Source: Strongylocentrotus purpuratus
Lineage: Eukaryota; Echinodermata; Echinoidea; Camarodonta; Strongylocentrotidae
Assembly: GCF_000002235.5 (NCBI RefSeq)
Contig: NW_022145610.1
Coordinates: 34,621,807-34,685,806, forward strand
Direction: 5' to 3'
DNA: 64,000 nt
Made by a program: the position numbers and the translations under genes. Of the stretch, positions 11,301 through 25,738 are shown piece by piece (the first letter of the stretch is position 1; every line of letters starts with the position of its first letter). The notes under the pieces were generated by a model that worked only from the letters and a program-made list of their open reading frames with translations, made no database searches and had not been told where the DNA came from.

Positions 11301-14300
11301 TAGCTTTTTATATTTGCACATGTCATTATGGACAGACCATGGGCTCCTCCTTTTCTGTCAAACCACATTGTTACCAGATGCTTTTAGAGGAAGTATAAAA
11401 TCAATATTCAAACGTGATAATGTCAAATTTACAACTTTTATTTCACTGGTAGCACCAACTTTGTACATAGTGCATTCCAGAGGTGTCTTTTGATGCTACT
11501 TCATTGCGCTTAGTTATGAATGCTCTTTTGGTCGACTGATTAATCCAAGGACTTAAGCTTGTCAAGTAGAGATGAATGTATGATAAATGCTTTTCATTCT
11601 CTACATTTTATAACTTTAGCTTGTCAAATACAGATGAATGTACGATAAATGGTTTTCATTCAATACATTTTATAACTTTAGCTTGTCAAGTAGAGATGAA
11701 TTTATGATAAATGATTTTCATTCTCTACATTTTATAACTTTAGCTTGTCAAGTAGAGATGAATGTATGATAAATGACTTTCATTCAATACATTTTATAAC
11801 TTTAGCTTGTCAAGTAGAGATGAATTTATGATGAATTGTTTTCATTCTCCACATTTTATAACTTTAGCTTGTCAAGTAGAGATGAATGTATGATAAATGA
11901 CTTTCATTCAATACATTTTATAACTTTAGCTTGTCAAGTAGAGATGAATTTACGATAAATGGTTTTCATTCTCCACATTTTATAACTTTAGCTTGTAAAA
12001 TAGAGATAAATGTATGATAAATGATTTTCATTCTCAACATTTTATAACTTTAGCTTGTCAAATAGAGATGAATTTATGATAAATGATTTTCATTCTCTAC
12101 ATTTTATAACTTTAGCTTGTCAAGTAGAGATGAATTTATGATGAATTGTTTTCATTCTCCACATTCTATAACACTCTCCAGACTCTCAATAGATATGATC
12201 ATCGGCTGAGAGTCAAAAGGATGTTATTGAATAGCACTCAAACTCAATATAGTGCCCTTCTAACACTAAGCTAACTGCATTATCTAAAATTTGCTTTTTC
12301 TGTGGCGACATTCCCATTCACATATTTTTGATTATATGTGTAACTTATCAGCACAACATACATACTCCTGTCATGTTTTTTTGCACTGTAGGGGTTCTTT
12401 GAATGGGATAAATTATCTGCTTTGAGCCAGTTAATATTTAAAGGTCAATCCAACCCATGTAATAAGTTCATTTGTATGAAAAAAGGAAAATAAGATAAAA
12501 AGAATGGCAAAGTTTGAAACAAATCGGACTAATAATAAGAAAGTTAAGAATGTTTGAAATATGAGATCACTAAGTTTATTGTGAATATCAAATTGGCAGT
12601 TTGATCAATGGATTGTGACATAGTAAGCAAATAACTACCGTTGGTGAAGGTGATGGGACAAACTATCACTTCCGAGGCGATCTGGATGTAGCTATCTTTC
12701 CGAAGCGAAGCTGAGGAAATATAGCGTATACATTCTGATCGACGAGGAAGTGATAGTTTGCCATCACCTGAAACCAAAAGGTGATTATTTGCTTTATATT
12801 CCATGCACATCTAAAACAATTTAACTACAAAATTCCTGATTTCATTCAAACTTTTACCAGTCTACTTATCTGATTTTTTGCTTTCCTCTAGAGTAGCTTG
12901 CTATGGAGGTTAAATTTCCCTTTAACCCTGCATTATCATATTGAATTTTAGTTAATGCCCTCCTGGCTTTTGGCAGACACTTTACTGATTTCTAGACAAT
13001 CATATCAATCAAATTTTTAAATTGAATTCAAAAGCAACGCTGCCCTGTATACAGTAGTATCCTAGTAGTACTAAATTGATATTCAGCATGTTAAAATAGA
13101 CAAAATAGGGTTAATATTAAATTTGTGTTACAGTTAACCAAAACTACTTCATGCGAATTTAAGATAGTCTTTAAACTTGAAGTATGGATTAGACCCAGTT
13201 GCAATTTCCGTCAGTGCTTGTTACGTGGTTAAAAATTGAAAATTCCAAAACGATGTCATGCCTAAGATTCAAGGATCCAAGTAATCTGATCTCCTGGTTT
13301 CAGGCTTTACAGAATAATTTCAAGAAATTGCCTTCAGCCACTCCTAACCAGATGATTAGAGCTTACCGGTACTACATATTCTTTTTGAAAACATGGTTTT
13401 TAAATAATAATTTTCCGAGACATGTCAATTTGAAAATGGCTAGAGGGATGATATAGGATATCACATGATCTATCGAGTAAAGTATGTCATCACATGCAGA
13501 CAAACTAGCAAAGACAGCTGAGGGGTGGTGATTAATGGACTCTGATGTGCTTTTATTAGGTATCAACATGGCTCAGAATTAATGGTTGCCTGGCTGCTTT
13601 TGACATCCTGATGTCTTGGAAGGAAGCCTTAAATCTACTATAATCTATAATTATTAGTTTTTCAGTTGCGGTTCCGATTCCGCTGCCGGCATAGCTAATT
13701 CGCCTATAGTTGTCAACTATATAATTCATGCCTTTATGAACCAGATGATAACTATAACCTCACAGAATAGAAATCTTTTTTGTTGTTTAGAGCCAGAAAG
13801 GCATTCATTCTGTGTTAAAGAGAGAGAGAGAGGGAGAGAGAGAGAAAAAGAGAGAGAGAGGGAGGGAGAGAGAGAGAGAAAGAGAGAAAAAAGAGAGAGA
13901 GAGAGAGAGGGAGAGAGAGAGAGAAAGAGAGATTGCAATTTGGACAACTACGTAGTTGACAAAACTCTCTCTCTCTCTTTCTCTCTCTGTCTCTTTAACA
14001 CAGAATGAATGACCCAATATGTACCTAAAACAAACCTCAGGTCTTCCCAAAAGTCTCTCCTTACCGGCCCTCAAAGAAATACAAATCTTTATGGGTCATG
14101 CTCTTTTCAGGTTGCATCAGCAGAACATTAGAATAAATTGCCATAATATTTTGTTCTTCTTCATTACAGCGCATAGGGACTTATTTGTGATAATGCACTA
14201 TATTTGTGTGGTATATCATTAACTTACGAAAGATGGCTTACCCTGTTACATCAGGGGGTGTTTCACAAAGATCATGAGTTGAATTTAACTCTAAGTTGGA

Positions 14301-17300
14301 CTTAAAATTATGGAGAGCCATTTGTAGCCTTAGAATAAAATATATTCAAAAATTAAAATATTGAAGTATTTTAGACTTTTTATAAATTCCACATGAAAAA
14401 TATGAAATCTCCTTGATTATAGGAAATATGAATGATTTGAATCAACATTTTATGCCTTTTAAAATAACTTTTACAAAATGTTTTCATTGATGCTAACAGA
14501 TTTCCATAATTGTAAAGTCCAACTTAGAGATAACTTCAACTTAGGATCTTTGTGAAACACCCCCCTGATGTGCTGTGTTCATATCTTGCTTAGATAGTAC
14601 ACTTATCTCTGTTTGTCCAGCATGAGGATGCAAATATTTGTCAGAGCCTTGTGACACCAGCTTCGATGTAACAAAGCACCTTGATCTATTTTATGTGTTT
14701 TCTGTTTCAAAACTTTTCTGTTTTTGTTTTAATTGTATATTTTATGGAAAATCTGTCTCAGAGCTGAAAATCCAATTGTAAATTTTGTTTACAGATATTT
14801 TTTTAAATACATATCGGTATACAAGGAGTTGTACTAACAAATGATATATGTCATGTGGAATGAATAATCTTCATAGTTTATATTCTAAGCCTCAAAATAA
14901 AGCTCATGTAACATAAATATCACATATATCTAGTAATGTATTTTCTCATTAGATTTAAAGGAATAGCTAGAAGATTTGAAAAGAAACACTTGCTAAGTTG
15001 CTAGTGCATTATTTCTCTGAAGATTATGCTTCAAGTTTAAGTTCAAGTCCAAGTTCGTTTATTTACACTCATCATTAAAAATACAAGAACATATACAATT
15101 AAATACAGAATAATCACACATAAAATAGCATACATTCAACAAACAAAAAACAAACAAAAAATATATATAAAAATATATATAACATAATGGGAGTGAAGTG
15201 ATGTTCAACTTGTCATAAGTAAACATGCTAAACTCATTATATCAGAAAAGGTAAGATTCAGAGTAGAGAATTACATCAAATCTTGTATCTAAGTAGTACA
15301 GTGTTCTTACATGAGATATGCCTGCATATTACAACCATTACTTACCAGTGAGGTGAAGATTTAAACTGGACAATTAGAACGCAATACAACATATCTCGAG
15401 AATGCACCACATGAGAGGGATTGCCTTATCGAATGCGATCAAACGCTTGACTGCTTATCCGCATTATATTGCCATGCCATATGGTTGCATGCTTGCTCAG
15501 CGCTGTCCACACGAGTTGATATTTTGAGTTTAATGTTTGCATTGGAAAAGCTCAGTCTAAACACAAATGATGTACAGTGGTAACAGACCTACTGATGCGA
15601 TGCATGTGGAGATATATTAGAGGGAGGAATATTCATTGCTCTTAACATCTGATATTTCCATCATCCTGTTAATGTAGGTTGCAAGTACTGTTATAACTAT
15701 ATTTTGGTTGTTAACAAGCCAATTTAAGAGCTTAAAGTTTCTCTGTTATAGCTATATCTTTTGGCTGTTAGAAATAATGGATGTGAGCTTGCATATTTTC
15801 CTCATTACTGGCTTCATAGTCTTATAAACGAGGCCTTTATTAGGTATTTCATTGAAAAAACAGGGACAAACTTTTTTTCTTTTTTTTTCTTTTAAAATAA
15901 AATTTAGCATGAGTCAGCACAGTGGCACCAAGAAGACTGGTAGCATACCCCTTCTCAGAACCCCTTTCTTGATACGCTCAAGCACCCATTTCCTCTTGGG
16001 TGATTTGAAGACGTAAGGACATGCCCTCCAGCATTTCCAGGGTAGCAAAGAATCAAATCTAATTTGACAGAAAATGCTCTACTGAAAACACTAACAGTTA
16101 GTCACATTAACCTTCAGGCTATGTGGTTTGTGCAGTAGCTGTGAGAAGGCGTGTTAGTGTTGGCATAGGTAATGAGAGGTCCTGTATTAAAGACAGTCGT
16201 GCTTGCAATATTAGGGCAGAATATCCTTCCATGTTCTAATTTCTAGCAACAAGTGAAAGCATGACTAGAGATATTACCTGTTCTTTATGTCTTATTCCGA
16301 TTTATTCAACCATTTATTTATTTAAATAACATTTCTTTAACAGAAGAATAACAAAATTAAATTTTATGCGATTTATCTTGACTTGTGGAAATTGACATTT
16401 TAACCTTTTTGAAAGTTGAATAGAGTAGACACTCCCTTATTATTTATTAGCATATTAATGGGCATTGAAAATGGGCTCATAATATGAAACTTGTTCTAAT
16501 ATATTACATTCTGAGAGGAGATAATAACCCTATCATTCTCTGTATTATGAACTTAATCTCATGAATACTTAAAAGCCACCAGAGAAGCTGTCATGCAACA
16601 GTGTCATTTTAAAGATATTGTTCTCTATTAAGAAATGTCACATCTCAAATGTTGGGCTTTAAAAAAATATAGTTTAGAGGGTAATTTCCCTCCAGAGATA
16701 CATGTATAGTACATTTATTCACACTAGCTTTCAGGCTGTGTGGTTTTTGCATCATGTGATGACTGTGAGAAAGCTTGTTAGTGTTAGCATAGGTTACGGG
16801 AGGCCCCATCAGATAGACCAGATGGACAGAACATCAGTGGAAAATGTTCTTCCACTTTTGCAACAAGTGCATGTATATAGAGCTTGATGATGTTAGGACA
16901 GGTTCTTTTCTGCCTTATGTGTATGGATGCCTGTATACAGAACCAATATTCATCAAACAATTGAATAATTCACTTTGTTTGAAACATGATGAATTTGGGG
17001 AAACGATAGCAAAGACTTGAATAATCAAAATAACAAAATTTGACCAGCCTTGTCCATCCATCACCTTTCAAAGCGTGCAATCATTTCAATGGCATATTAC
17101 ACAATCCAGACATTTGGGACACACTATAGGGTAGTGCAATCAATTTCCGTTGTTGATTTTCTCCAAAGTCTTTGCGATAGTGTATTGACCAGTAGCGGGA
17201 GCGGTTATTACATTTTTGATATCGGAGGGGGCTCTCTTTATTTTTTGATGAGCTTTTTTTTAGATGTTCATCAACTGAAAAAGCAAATCGGATACATGGT

Positions 17301-20300
17301 ATCAAGATTGTGCGCCAACCTTCAGAATGCTCATTAGTGATGTTATGGGAAGCCTCATCAGACAGACCTGGCTGAGGAGGACGTTGGATGATTAAAGAAG
17401 ACATTCTAGAAGCAACAAGTAAATACATGACGAGGCAGGGATGCATGTCTTAGATTGGGGCCTTACCTGATGTCTGTGTTCTAATTAACCCAATGATCAC
17501 TGCATTCTCCCATCTCTGTAGGCTTAATACAGGATCACCTGTTACCCATGGGCAAAGGATTAACAGAACAGTAAAACTCTCACAGAGAAAGATATGCTCA
17601 ACAAGTACTGCCTTACTATCAATGGTTACACACTTTCATTTAATTTATATCGTCATTAAATACATCATCAATAAATAAATATAGGTTGTCTTATAGCAGG
17701 CCTTCTCAACTAGTTTATTAGAAGTGCCAAAACAAAAAGAATTTGTAGTTGAAGTGCCACCCTATATGTTTGACTGTGCTGCGAGGGAGCGTAGCGACCA
17801 AGCCGTAAATGGAAGGGGTCGAGGGGCAAATCCCGAACTGGGGGGTAGCAGAGGGCGGAGCCCTCTGAGGCTGGTTGGTTTTGGGGCTTTCTAAAGACCC
17901 AAATGGGGCATTTTTAACACCATTTCATTCCACAATATAATCAATCCTAATTTCATATTGATGTGAAAAAATTAGTACAATTCCTGGGTACAATTACACT
18001 GGAGGTAAATTTATATGTAGTTTTTTAGGTGCAATAAACACAAGAAATGTCAAAATAAAGTGAAAATCTAACAAACAAAAACAAGATGTTTCAAGAGATT
18101 GGCAATGTTAAAATTGGTAGCCCATCGTAAGCTAACTAGATCTAGTAACTGTTGTTTTAGAGTCATATAAAATGGTAAAAAACGATAAATTCCCCCTTTC
18201 TTCCTGTTTGTTAAGCAGGTATTTTGGGCTCAAATTCGATTGCAACTTCTTGATTTAGCCGAGTATTTAATAGTAAAATATATAATTTCTTTCTCTCTTT
18301 CTTTTTTTTTTTTTTTTTTTTTGTTGTCGTTGCAACAGTCGCGCGCCACTCCGACTGACCGCAAGCGCCACAAGTGGCGCGCGCGCCGCCAGTTGAGAAG
18401 GCCTGTCTGATAGTAACACACAATTTCATTAATGACCGGTATATATTTACTGATAAATACACATTTTCAGTGAAAACCTACCCATTCAATGAATACACAT
18501 TTTCTTTACTAACATATTTTCAGTATATATTTTTCCAATGAATATGTTATTTTGATATATTTATATTCAATAAATGTTTTCAATTCATGCTTTCTTTCAT
18601 GAAGTACATTTATATATCAAATACATACTGTCAATTTCACTTTAGCTCAGCAGGGATAAAACATTACTCAACCCTCTATTTATTTTCGAGCTATGTTTAT
18701 TTTCTGGACAAGAATTGTGCACACACTGACTTCTCCACCGTGCACTTCAATGATAATTGGATACCCTTCCTGCCGACCCATTACCATGGCAACCAGAGAA
18801 CGTAGTTGCGATGGATGGATGGATGCGGAGAGGAAAGGGTGGTGACACTATTTTTCAACATGCCCTCTTAGGCCTGATAACACTTGAAACAAACAGAGAA
18901 CATTTGATCCGGGAATTCATTCAGTATAGATAAATGAAGGATTTTCCAGTTGAGACTTGTTGACATTTCAGAGAGAAAGCTGTCTATAAGTGTTTAGGGA
19001 AATAAGAAAACATTAAAAAACAGTAAGATGAAAAGAGGATGATAATGTCATGGCTATTTCCGGCTATGGTGAGGAAGTGAAAACAGTTTAGTTTCATCTT
19101 GAGTGCTTGTTGTGTTCTTATCTTTTTCACACCTTGAGTATTGAGTTAAGCCTTTAGTAACTGGAATGCATATGAAGGAAGGTATCTTATAGCTTGTTTC
19201 GACATGAAGAAATATGTACGTAAATCGTATAAGTAAATGTACAGGGTTCTTGTTAATAGCCGGCAACCGGCTATTTTTTCCGGCTGTAACGGCAATCGTA
19301 GCCGGCTGTAAGCCTCTCCAAAAAAAAAAAATAATAATACAAAAATCACATCATATTCGGTCAAGTCGCTATCTCAAACCCTGCTGGTCTTCAGACTGTC
19401 GGGCTGAGCATTCCCAGCCCCGGACTTGTCTATGGCACAAATTGGGTCATCCTGATAAACAGAGACCACTAATAAACAACATAAAACATGTCTTATTATT
19501 CCTCATCTGAACTTGATATCATGATTAACCTTGCAAAGTTACTCTGTGAAGATAGCTGATCTGTGACGTGTTTATATATGCCTTTGCAATGCAATGTTTG
19601 CACATGGTCAGGGAGAGAGCTCCCTGCATGTATCATTGCCATATGAAATTATGTGGAAGTGTGTATCACACACACCCAAGACACACCCTGCAATGAGCTG
19701 ATCCAAGTTAGTGACCAATGAGGAAGGTTCTCTAGCTATGTGGGTGGAGTTTGATACCAGCATAAATTACAGGTTGGTGACCGCGCGTGCTTTCACCGTA
19801 CCCAGTTCAGTGGGAGGTCAAGAAGCCACGCCCACAAGTGTGCATGTGACAAGCATGAGCTCTCCATCTGTGTGTATGTACAGTGTATTTGGGCGCCGGA
19901 GGTTTGTGTGTACATGTGTGTGTGACTGAGAGAGCACGCATGGGCTAGCATGTCCCTGCATGTCCCTGCATGGACGAGGCAGGGACATGAGTAAGACAAG
20001 TAAGACAAGTGAGACTCGATAGAAAGGATGGCTGTGTTAATCGGCTGAATTGAAGAATGATCAAAAACTTAAATTACTCACAATATCCAAGACTTTGTTG
20101 ATTGATATTTCTAAAAATTCAATTATTATTGTTATCAATATTTTTGTATTTTATTTATATATGAACATTATTTTAGGGGGCGAGTCGGCAAGGGATGGAT
20201 ATTAATATTGAGAGAGAGAGACTCGGGGGAGAAGGGATGTGAGAGGAACTGACCATCGAATGTGTAAACATTTAGAAAGTTTGTGAGCTGAGAGTGCAGT

Positions 20301-23300
20301 AATAAGAAAAGGTACATGAGCGATGAACACATTGCAGAGAGAAGGGAATAAAGAGGGTGAGAAAAGAGAGAAGGGGGCTGGTTGTTTTATTGTTTACAAA
20401 TTCATTCATGGGAATTACTGCTGCCAGAAAGCTGGCGCGCAGCGGCCAGGGCGTAACATTACACTGCGGTTTCTTTGATTATCTTTATCATCGGCTATTA
20501 GCACATTCCAAAATGTATGCAAATAACGGTTAACCGGAGCGAGAAATGCTAAACGGTTTTGATGAATGCGGTCGGATAACCGTCGGTTAAACGGTTTGAC
20601 TCAGGCCTAGTGTGAAACTGTGATTGATTTGGCGATGCACGATTCGATTCAGAATATGAGCGCTGCACAACCGGTGCGGCACGCTGTACACATACACTGT
20701 CACAGAGACTAGACCGTAGACGTACGTTCGTAAACAAGCTCAAGCCAGCGAACTCCGCTCGCAATAATTTAAAGAGGCCAGCTCCAGAGCTCGCTCTGCG
20801 TCCAAATGATCACCCGCATTGGCATTGCTATTTATACTTCGTAATCCTAAGTTAGATCTACCGTATTGTGAATAAAAAATGAAAATTTGTACTCATATGT
20901 ACTCAGAACTTTGTCCAACACGGATATAATCCTTATATCTATTTGATAATTGTTTCAATACAACAACAAAAAGGTTTTTTTCTGGATCTTTTCTTTTCGT
21001 GTTGTAACATTTTTACTTTTACTTTTAGCGATCTATTTTACCGATTCGAAAAACAGAGGTGGCATATTGCATATAAACGTTAAGCGCATGGCGATTGGAA
21101 GAAAAGTACCGAAAACTATTTTTTTTTCGTAGGCCTAGAGTCTATAGAAATAATTATTAATTATTATTTTTTAATTTTTTTATCCCAAACGATTTTCTTC
21201 ACTAGCTGACAAGGTCCTGTAAACGTCAGTTAACCGTTTTTGCCCAGGACTACCTTGTATCATTATCATGTAATTCAAAATTGTAGATTCATCACAAATA
21301 TGATTGATTTATCAGAAACAATAATGGAGCATTTTCATTTCATATTGTATATCATATGAAAAGTAAGTTATTCAGCCAAAATATTCATGATCTTTATCAT
21401 TAAACTATGGCTCATACAGTGTGGTCATATCTTCAAAAATAAGGCTAAGATAGCACCAGAGAGCATCTAAAACCCTAAAGCTTCCAGGGCCCTTGGGCGG
21501 GCCCTGGACCCCGGCCGCAAGGGACTTCGCGCTCGTGATGTGCGCTTCGCGCACATGGTGATGTGCGCTACGCGCACAGAGATTTTTCTTTTGCAATTTT
21601 AGTAGCCTCCTGTAAATCATAAATAGCCTGCTATCAGAAAAATTAACAAGAACCCTGAATGTAGTATGAACAAAGCAGTGCAACTCATGAAGAGTAAGAT
21701 TAGCAAGGACAAGGATAAGGACAACGGGTGAGATCTTCATCCCTTTACCCTCATCATAACTGCATATTTCAATTGCACTCATCCTTTGCCCCTTGGAAAA
21801 ATAGTACTTTGCCAGTCCCTCCTCAGATAAATAATTTCCACTTTTCTTTCTCACAGCTTGGTATATTTGTATAATATCTCTCCCCTTTCCTCTCTCTCTC
21901 TCTCCCTCTCTCTCTCTCTCTCCCTCCCTCTCTCCCTCTCTCCCTCTCTCTCTTTGTTTGTCTCTGACCCCTGTTACACATACGTCTGAAAGTGGACTGA
22001 GGCCGGCCCCGGAGGCGGCTCGACGTATGTGTAACACCAACTTTTTTTGAAAAGCCGGACTGAGGCCAGGTGGACTCAGTCCACCTCTGGATGTGGTTTG
22101 AGGCCGACCTCAGTCCCGCAATCAGAAGTTGTAACACCAAAGTGGACTCGGGGGCCGGCTTATAAGCGGAAGTGACGTGACCTGTCATCATTATATCAAC
22201 ATATACATCGGGCGCCCTTTGCCACCTTCTCTTATGTTATTCTTTGTTTTTATCATTCTATCATTTTCTCTTTCCATCTTTCCTTAAGTTATTCTTTGTT
22301 TTTATCATTCTATCACTTTCTCTTTCTGTCTTTCCTTAAGTTATTCTTTGTTTTTATCATTCTATCACTTTCTCTTTCCATCTTTCCTTATGTTATTTTT
22401 TGTTTTAATAATTCTATCACTTTCTCTTTCTGTCTTTCCTTATGTTAATCTTTGTTTTCATCATTCTATCATTTTCTCTTTCCGTCTTTCCTTATGTTAT
22501 TCTTTGTTTTTGTCATTCTATCACTTTCTCTTTCTGTCTTTCCTTATGTTATTCTTTGTTTTTATCATTCTATCACTTTCTCTTTCTGTCTTTCCTTATG
22601 TTTTTCTTTGTTTTTATCATTCTATCACTTTCTCTTTCTGTCTTTCCTTATGTTATTCTTTGTTTTTATCATTCTATCACTTTCTCTTTCTGTCTTTCTC
22701 TCTCCCCCTCTGTCTCTCTTTTTATCTCTGTCTCTGTCTGTCTCTTTTTCTATCCCTCCCTCTCGTTTTCTATCTCTCTCTCTCTCTTCCTCCCTCTCTC
22801 CCTCTCTCTCTCTCTCTTCATCTCTGTCTCTGTCTCTCTCTTTTTCTATCCCTCCCTCTCTCTATCTCCCTCTCTCTCTCTCTCTCTCTCTTACTTACAA
22901 TATTGTGGTTTCTGGTAGCTTACTCTTGAAATACAATATATGAAAAATGTAAACGTAATGGGAATTTCAGTCTCTGATTCCATGCTCGTTTCATTTTGTA
23001 TACATAGACATGGGTAGAAAACAAAGGCATTGTGACCCTTATCAATTCCTCTCCTTCTTTTCATGCTGTAAATGGGAAATGCCTTCACATGGAAACCATA
23101 TCCTTGGCTTTCTTTGTGTTTGTGAATTGAAATGCAATGAATTTTTATTGCTTTTATAACATCGCCCATGAGGTTGTCATGGAAACTCAATTTTGGTGAA
23201 ATTCACCGCAGATATTAAAAAAATGTATGTTGCCGGAATTGATTTGATAATGCTTGTACGTGTGTAATGAACATGTTTTCATTACATCCAGAAGGCTGGA

Positions 23301-25701
23301 AAGTTAAGTTTTGATCTTCTTTTTTTACAGCAGAATGAACTTTAATAATTTAAAGGAGTTTTTGATCAGTAGTTCCAAGTCAAACACTTCTAGTACAATA
23401 TGCCCTTTAGCATGCAGTAATCCTTACTAAAGTATAGTATTTATCAGTTAAAGCCTCTTAGAGTATAGGTAACAACAAACAAGGCATTGTAGTTTGTGAA
23501 AATTAAGATCAGCAACAACTATTTGTAAGGATCAGGGGTTATGATTTAACTGTAAAAGATGAAAGTATATTTTGTGTTACAGTATATATTTTACTTTTAC
23601 CCTTTTTTTTTGTTGTTTACATTGTTGCTATATTTTCTTTAAATGTATGTAAGATTTAGGCTTTAATCTAGATTTTCTTTACCTCCCTCTTTCTTTACCT
23701 TCCTTTTTCTTTCCTTCTCTCTCTTTTCATAGTTTTTTTTAAATCTCTTTCTCTCTTTCTCTTTATATCTACTCATCTTCTTTTTGCGATTAAAATTTAA
23801 AATCATCCAAACCTGCTTATTGATCTTTTGTTTCCTAGCCTTTTCCTCTCTCACTTTCTTTCTTCACATCAGCTCTCACCCACCCTTCAAACCATATTTA
23901 CTCACTTGATCGCTTATCCTTCCGATATAGGAGGACAGTATAGTGACAGTTAGAGAATCGAAACTGATTCAATAAGAAATGAGACAATGTTGACACAGCT
24001 TGCCCCACTGGCCGAAGCGGTGGGAATTCTGATTGAATTTGGCTCCGCAACCAGATCTAATGTTCAATTAGATGGTGTTTGGAATATATGCTTGCAAATG
24101 CAGCTTGTACTGAATTTAAGCCATAACCCACAGAAATGCAGTGGGTTCTTATACTAAGCAGCTATGTTAGAGGTAGAAAAATCCAGTAGACATCATTAGG
24201 TTTAGATAGACTGTTGAATCGATAATATACCTTTTTAAAAAGCTTGTGGTACTTAGCTGGGAAAGTTAGATAAAAATGTGTTTCCAAACAATAAATATAT
24301 TCTGGTACAAAATTGTATTGCATGCATGTAACCCCATTTGTTTTAGAGTTAGATTGGCTCTCAAATCAAAGTTGTCAACTTAAAAGCCCAAGTACCCAAC
24401 TTTAAAGCCCAATTACCCAACTTTAAAGCCCAATTACCCAACTTTAAAGCCCAATTACCCAACTCTCTAAAATCTGGCTTAATCTGGGATTCTAACAAAA
24501 TATTTAAAGCCGTGAAGAATTTTGTTTAAATGTTGAACATAATATGTCTTCGTTTTTATATCACTGTAGTGATTCGTTGGCTTATAAAAACTCAGACAAA
24601 TTGTCGAAAAATGAAGTTAGGTCAATACACACTTTTGTATCATAATGACTGCACAGTGAGTAACAGATTGTAAGCAAACCAGCAGAAAAATGGGTTTGAT
24701 AAAGTCCTGATTCTTAGACCTGACTCTATGCTTCTTCAATAGAACCTCAGAAAAATATTAAACAATTCAATTTCAATTTTATTTATTTATCATCCAACAA
24801 TGTGAAAACACATATAACAGTCATAAATACACAAATTACCAAATAATAGATCAAAGGAAACCTTTAAAAAAAGCAACACGCTTGTAAAACAGAACAAATA
24901 TATACATTAAAAACCCTATACAGACACGGTACACCCCTACTCTCCAGCAATACAATCAGTGTTATAGAACTAAAGTCGCATTTGACATTTCCCCCGTAAT
25001 GTAGCCATTATTGGTTCACATAGTTTGTCCAGGGCTTAGCTTATAGGATGTTAGTGTTTTTTAGCCTTGTCTGCTCTACATTTCTCTCTCTGAAAGTCTG
25101 CACAGTACCGCAATAGATTGTAATCAATCCAGTGCATTAGTGGGTTAGATAAATTCCTGATCAAAGACCAGACTAATTTGCTTCTCAAAGAGAACCTCAG
25201 TAAAAATTTCATCATTTTAGTATTATAGATCTGAAGTCGTATTTGACATTTAGCCATTGTTGGTACACATAATGTGTTCAGGGCTTAGCTTATAGAATGC
25301 TATTGTCTTCTAACCTTGTCTGTTCCACATCTCTCTCTCTATCTCTCTCTCTCTTATTATTATTATTATGTCTGCAAAAGCAACATAATCATCAAATTTC
25401 CCCCTTGCCTCACTGTTACTATGGCAACAAAAGGAACCTCTCTCTCTCAAATCAATACTTACTATATGCCTTGGGTAGCATTGAAACTAACACAATCGCA
25501 AGAGTGCTCAAAAACCGAGCTATTCTTTTGTTCATGTTATTATTGCACAGCAGACTTTGTCAAAATCAAGGAAAATGAATGTCTAATCTGGTGTAATCTT
25601 TCTTGTGCAATTTCGTTGATGCATCAGCCTGAATTTCTTCTTATATCACAGCAATCACTGACAACTTTTTACCAGTTTTTTGTGCATCTTGAAACATTTT
25701 C

Positions 25702-25738
<37 letters not shown>

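Noticed and set aside
13726-14074. Arg/Glu- and Ser/Leu-rich frames
   Set aside because: GA/CT microsatellite translation.
17081-17446. 121-residue minus-strand frame
   Set aside because: Overlaps one of the repeated blocks; no motif and AT-rich random-like composition.
21405-22191. 211- and 122-residue minus-strand frames
   Set aside because: Cross a CT/GA tract and the right end of a transposon; no conserved motif.
22348-22943. Three overlapping 158-193 residue frames
   Set aside because: Translation of a 52-bp tandem repeat and CT tract in all three frames; repetitive Phe/Leu/Ser peptide.
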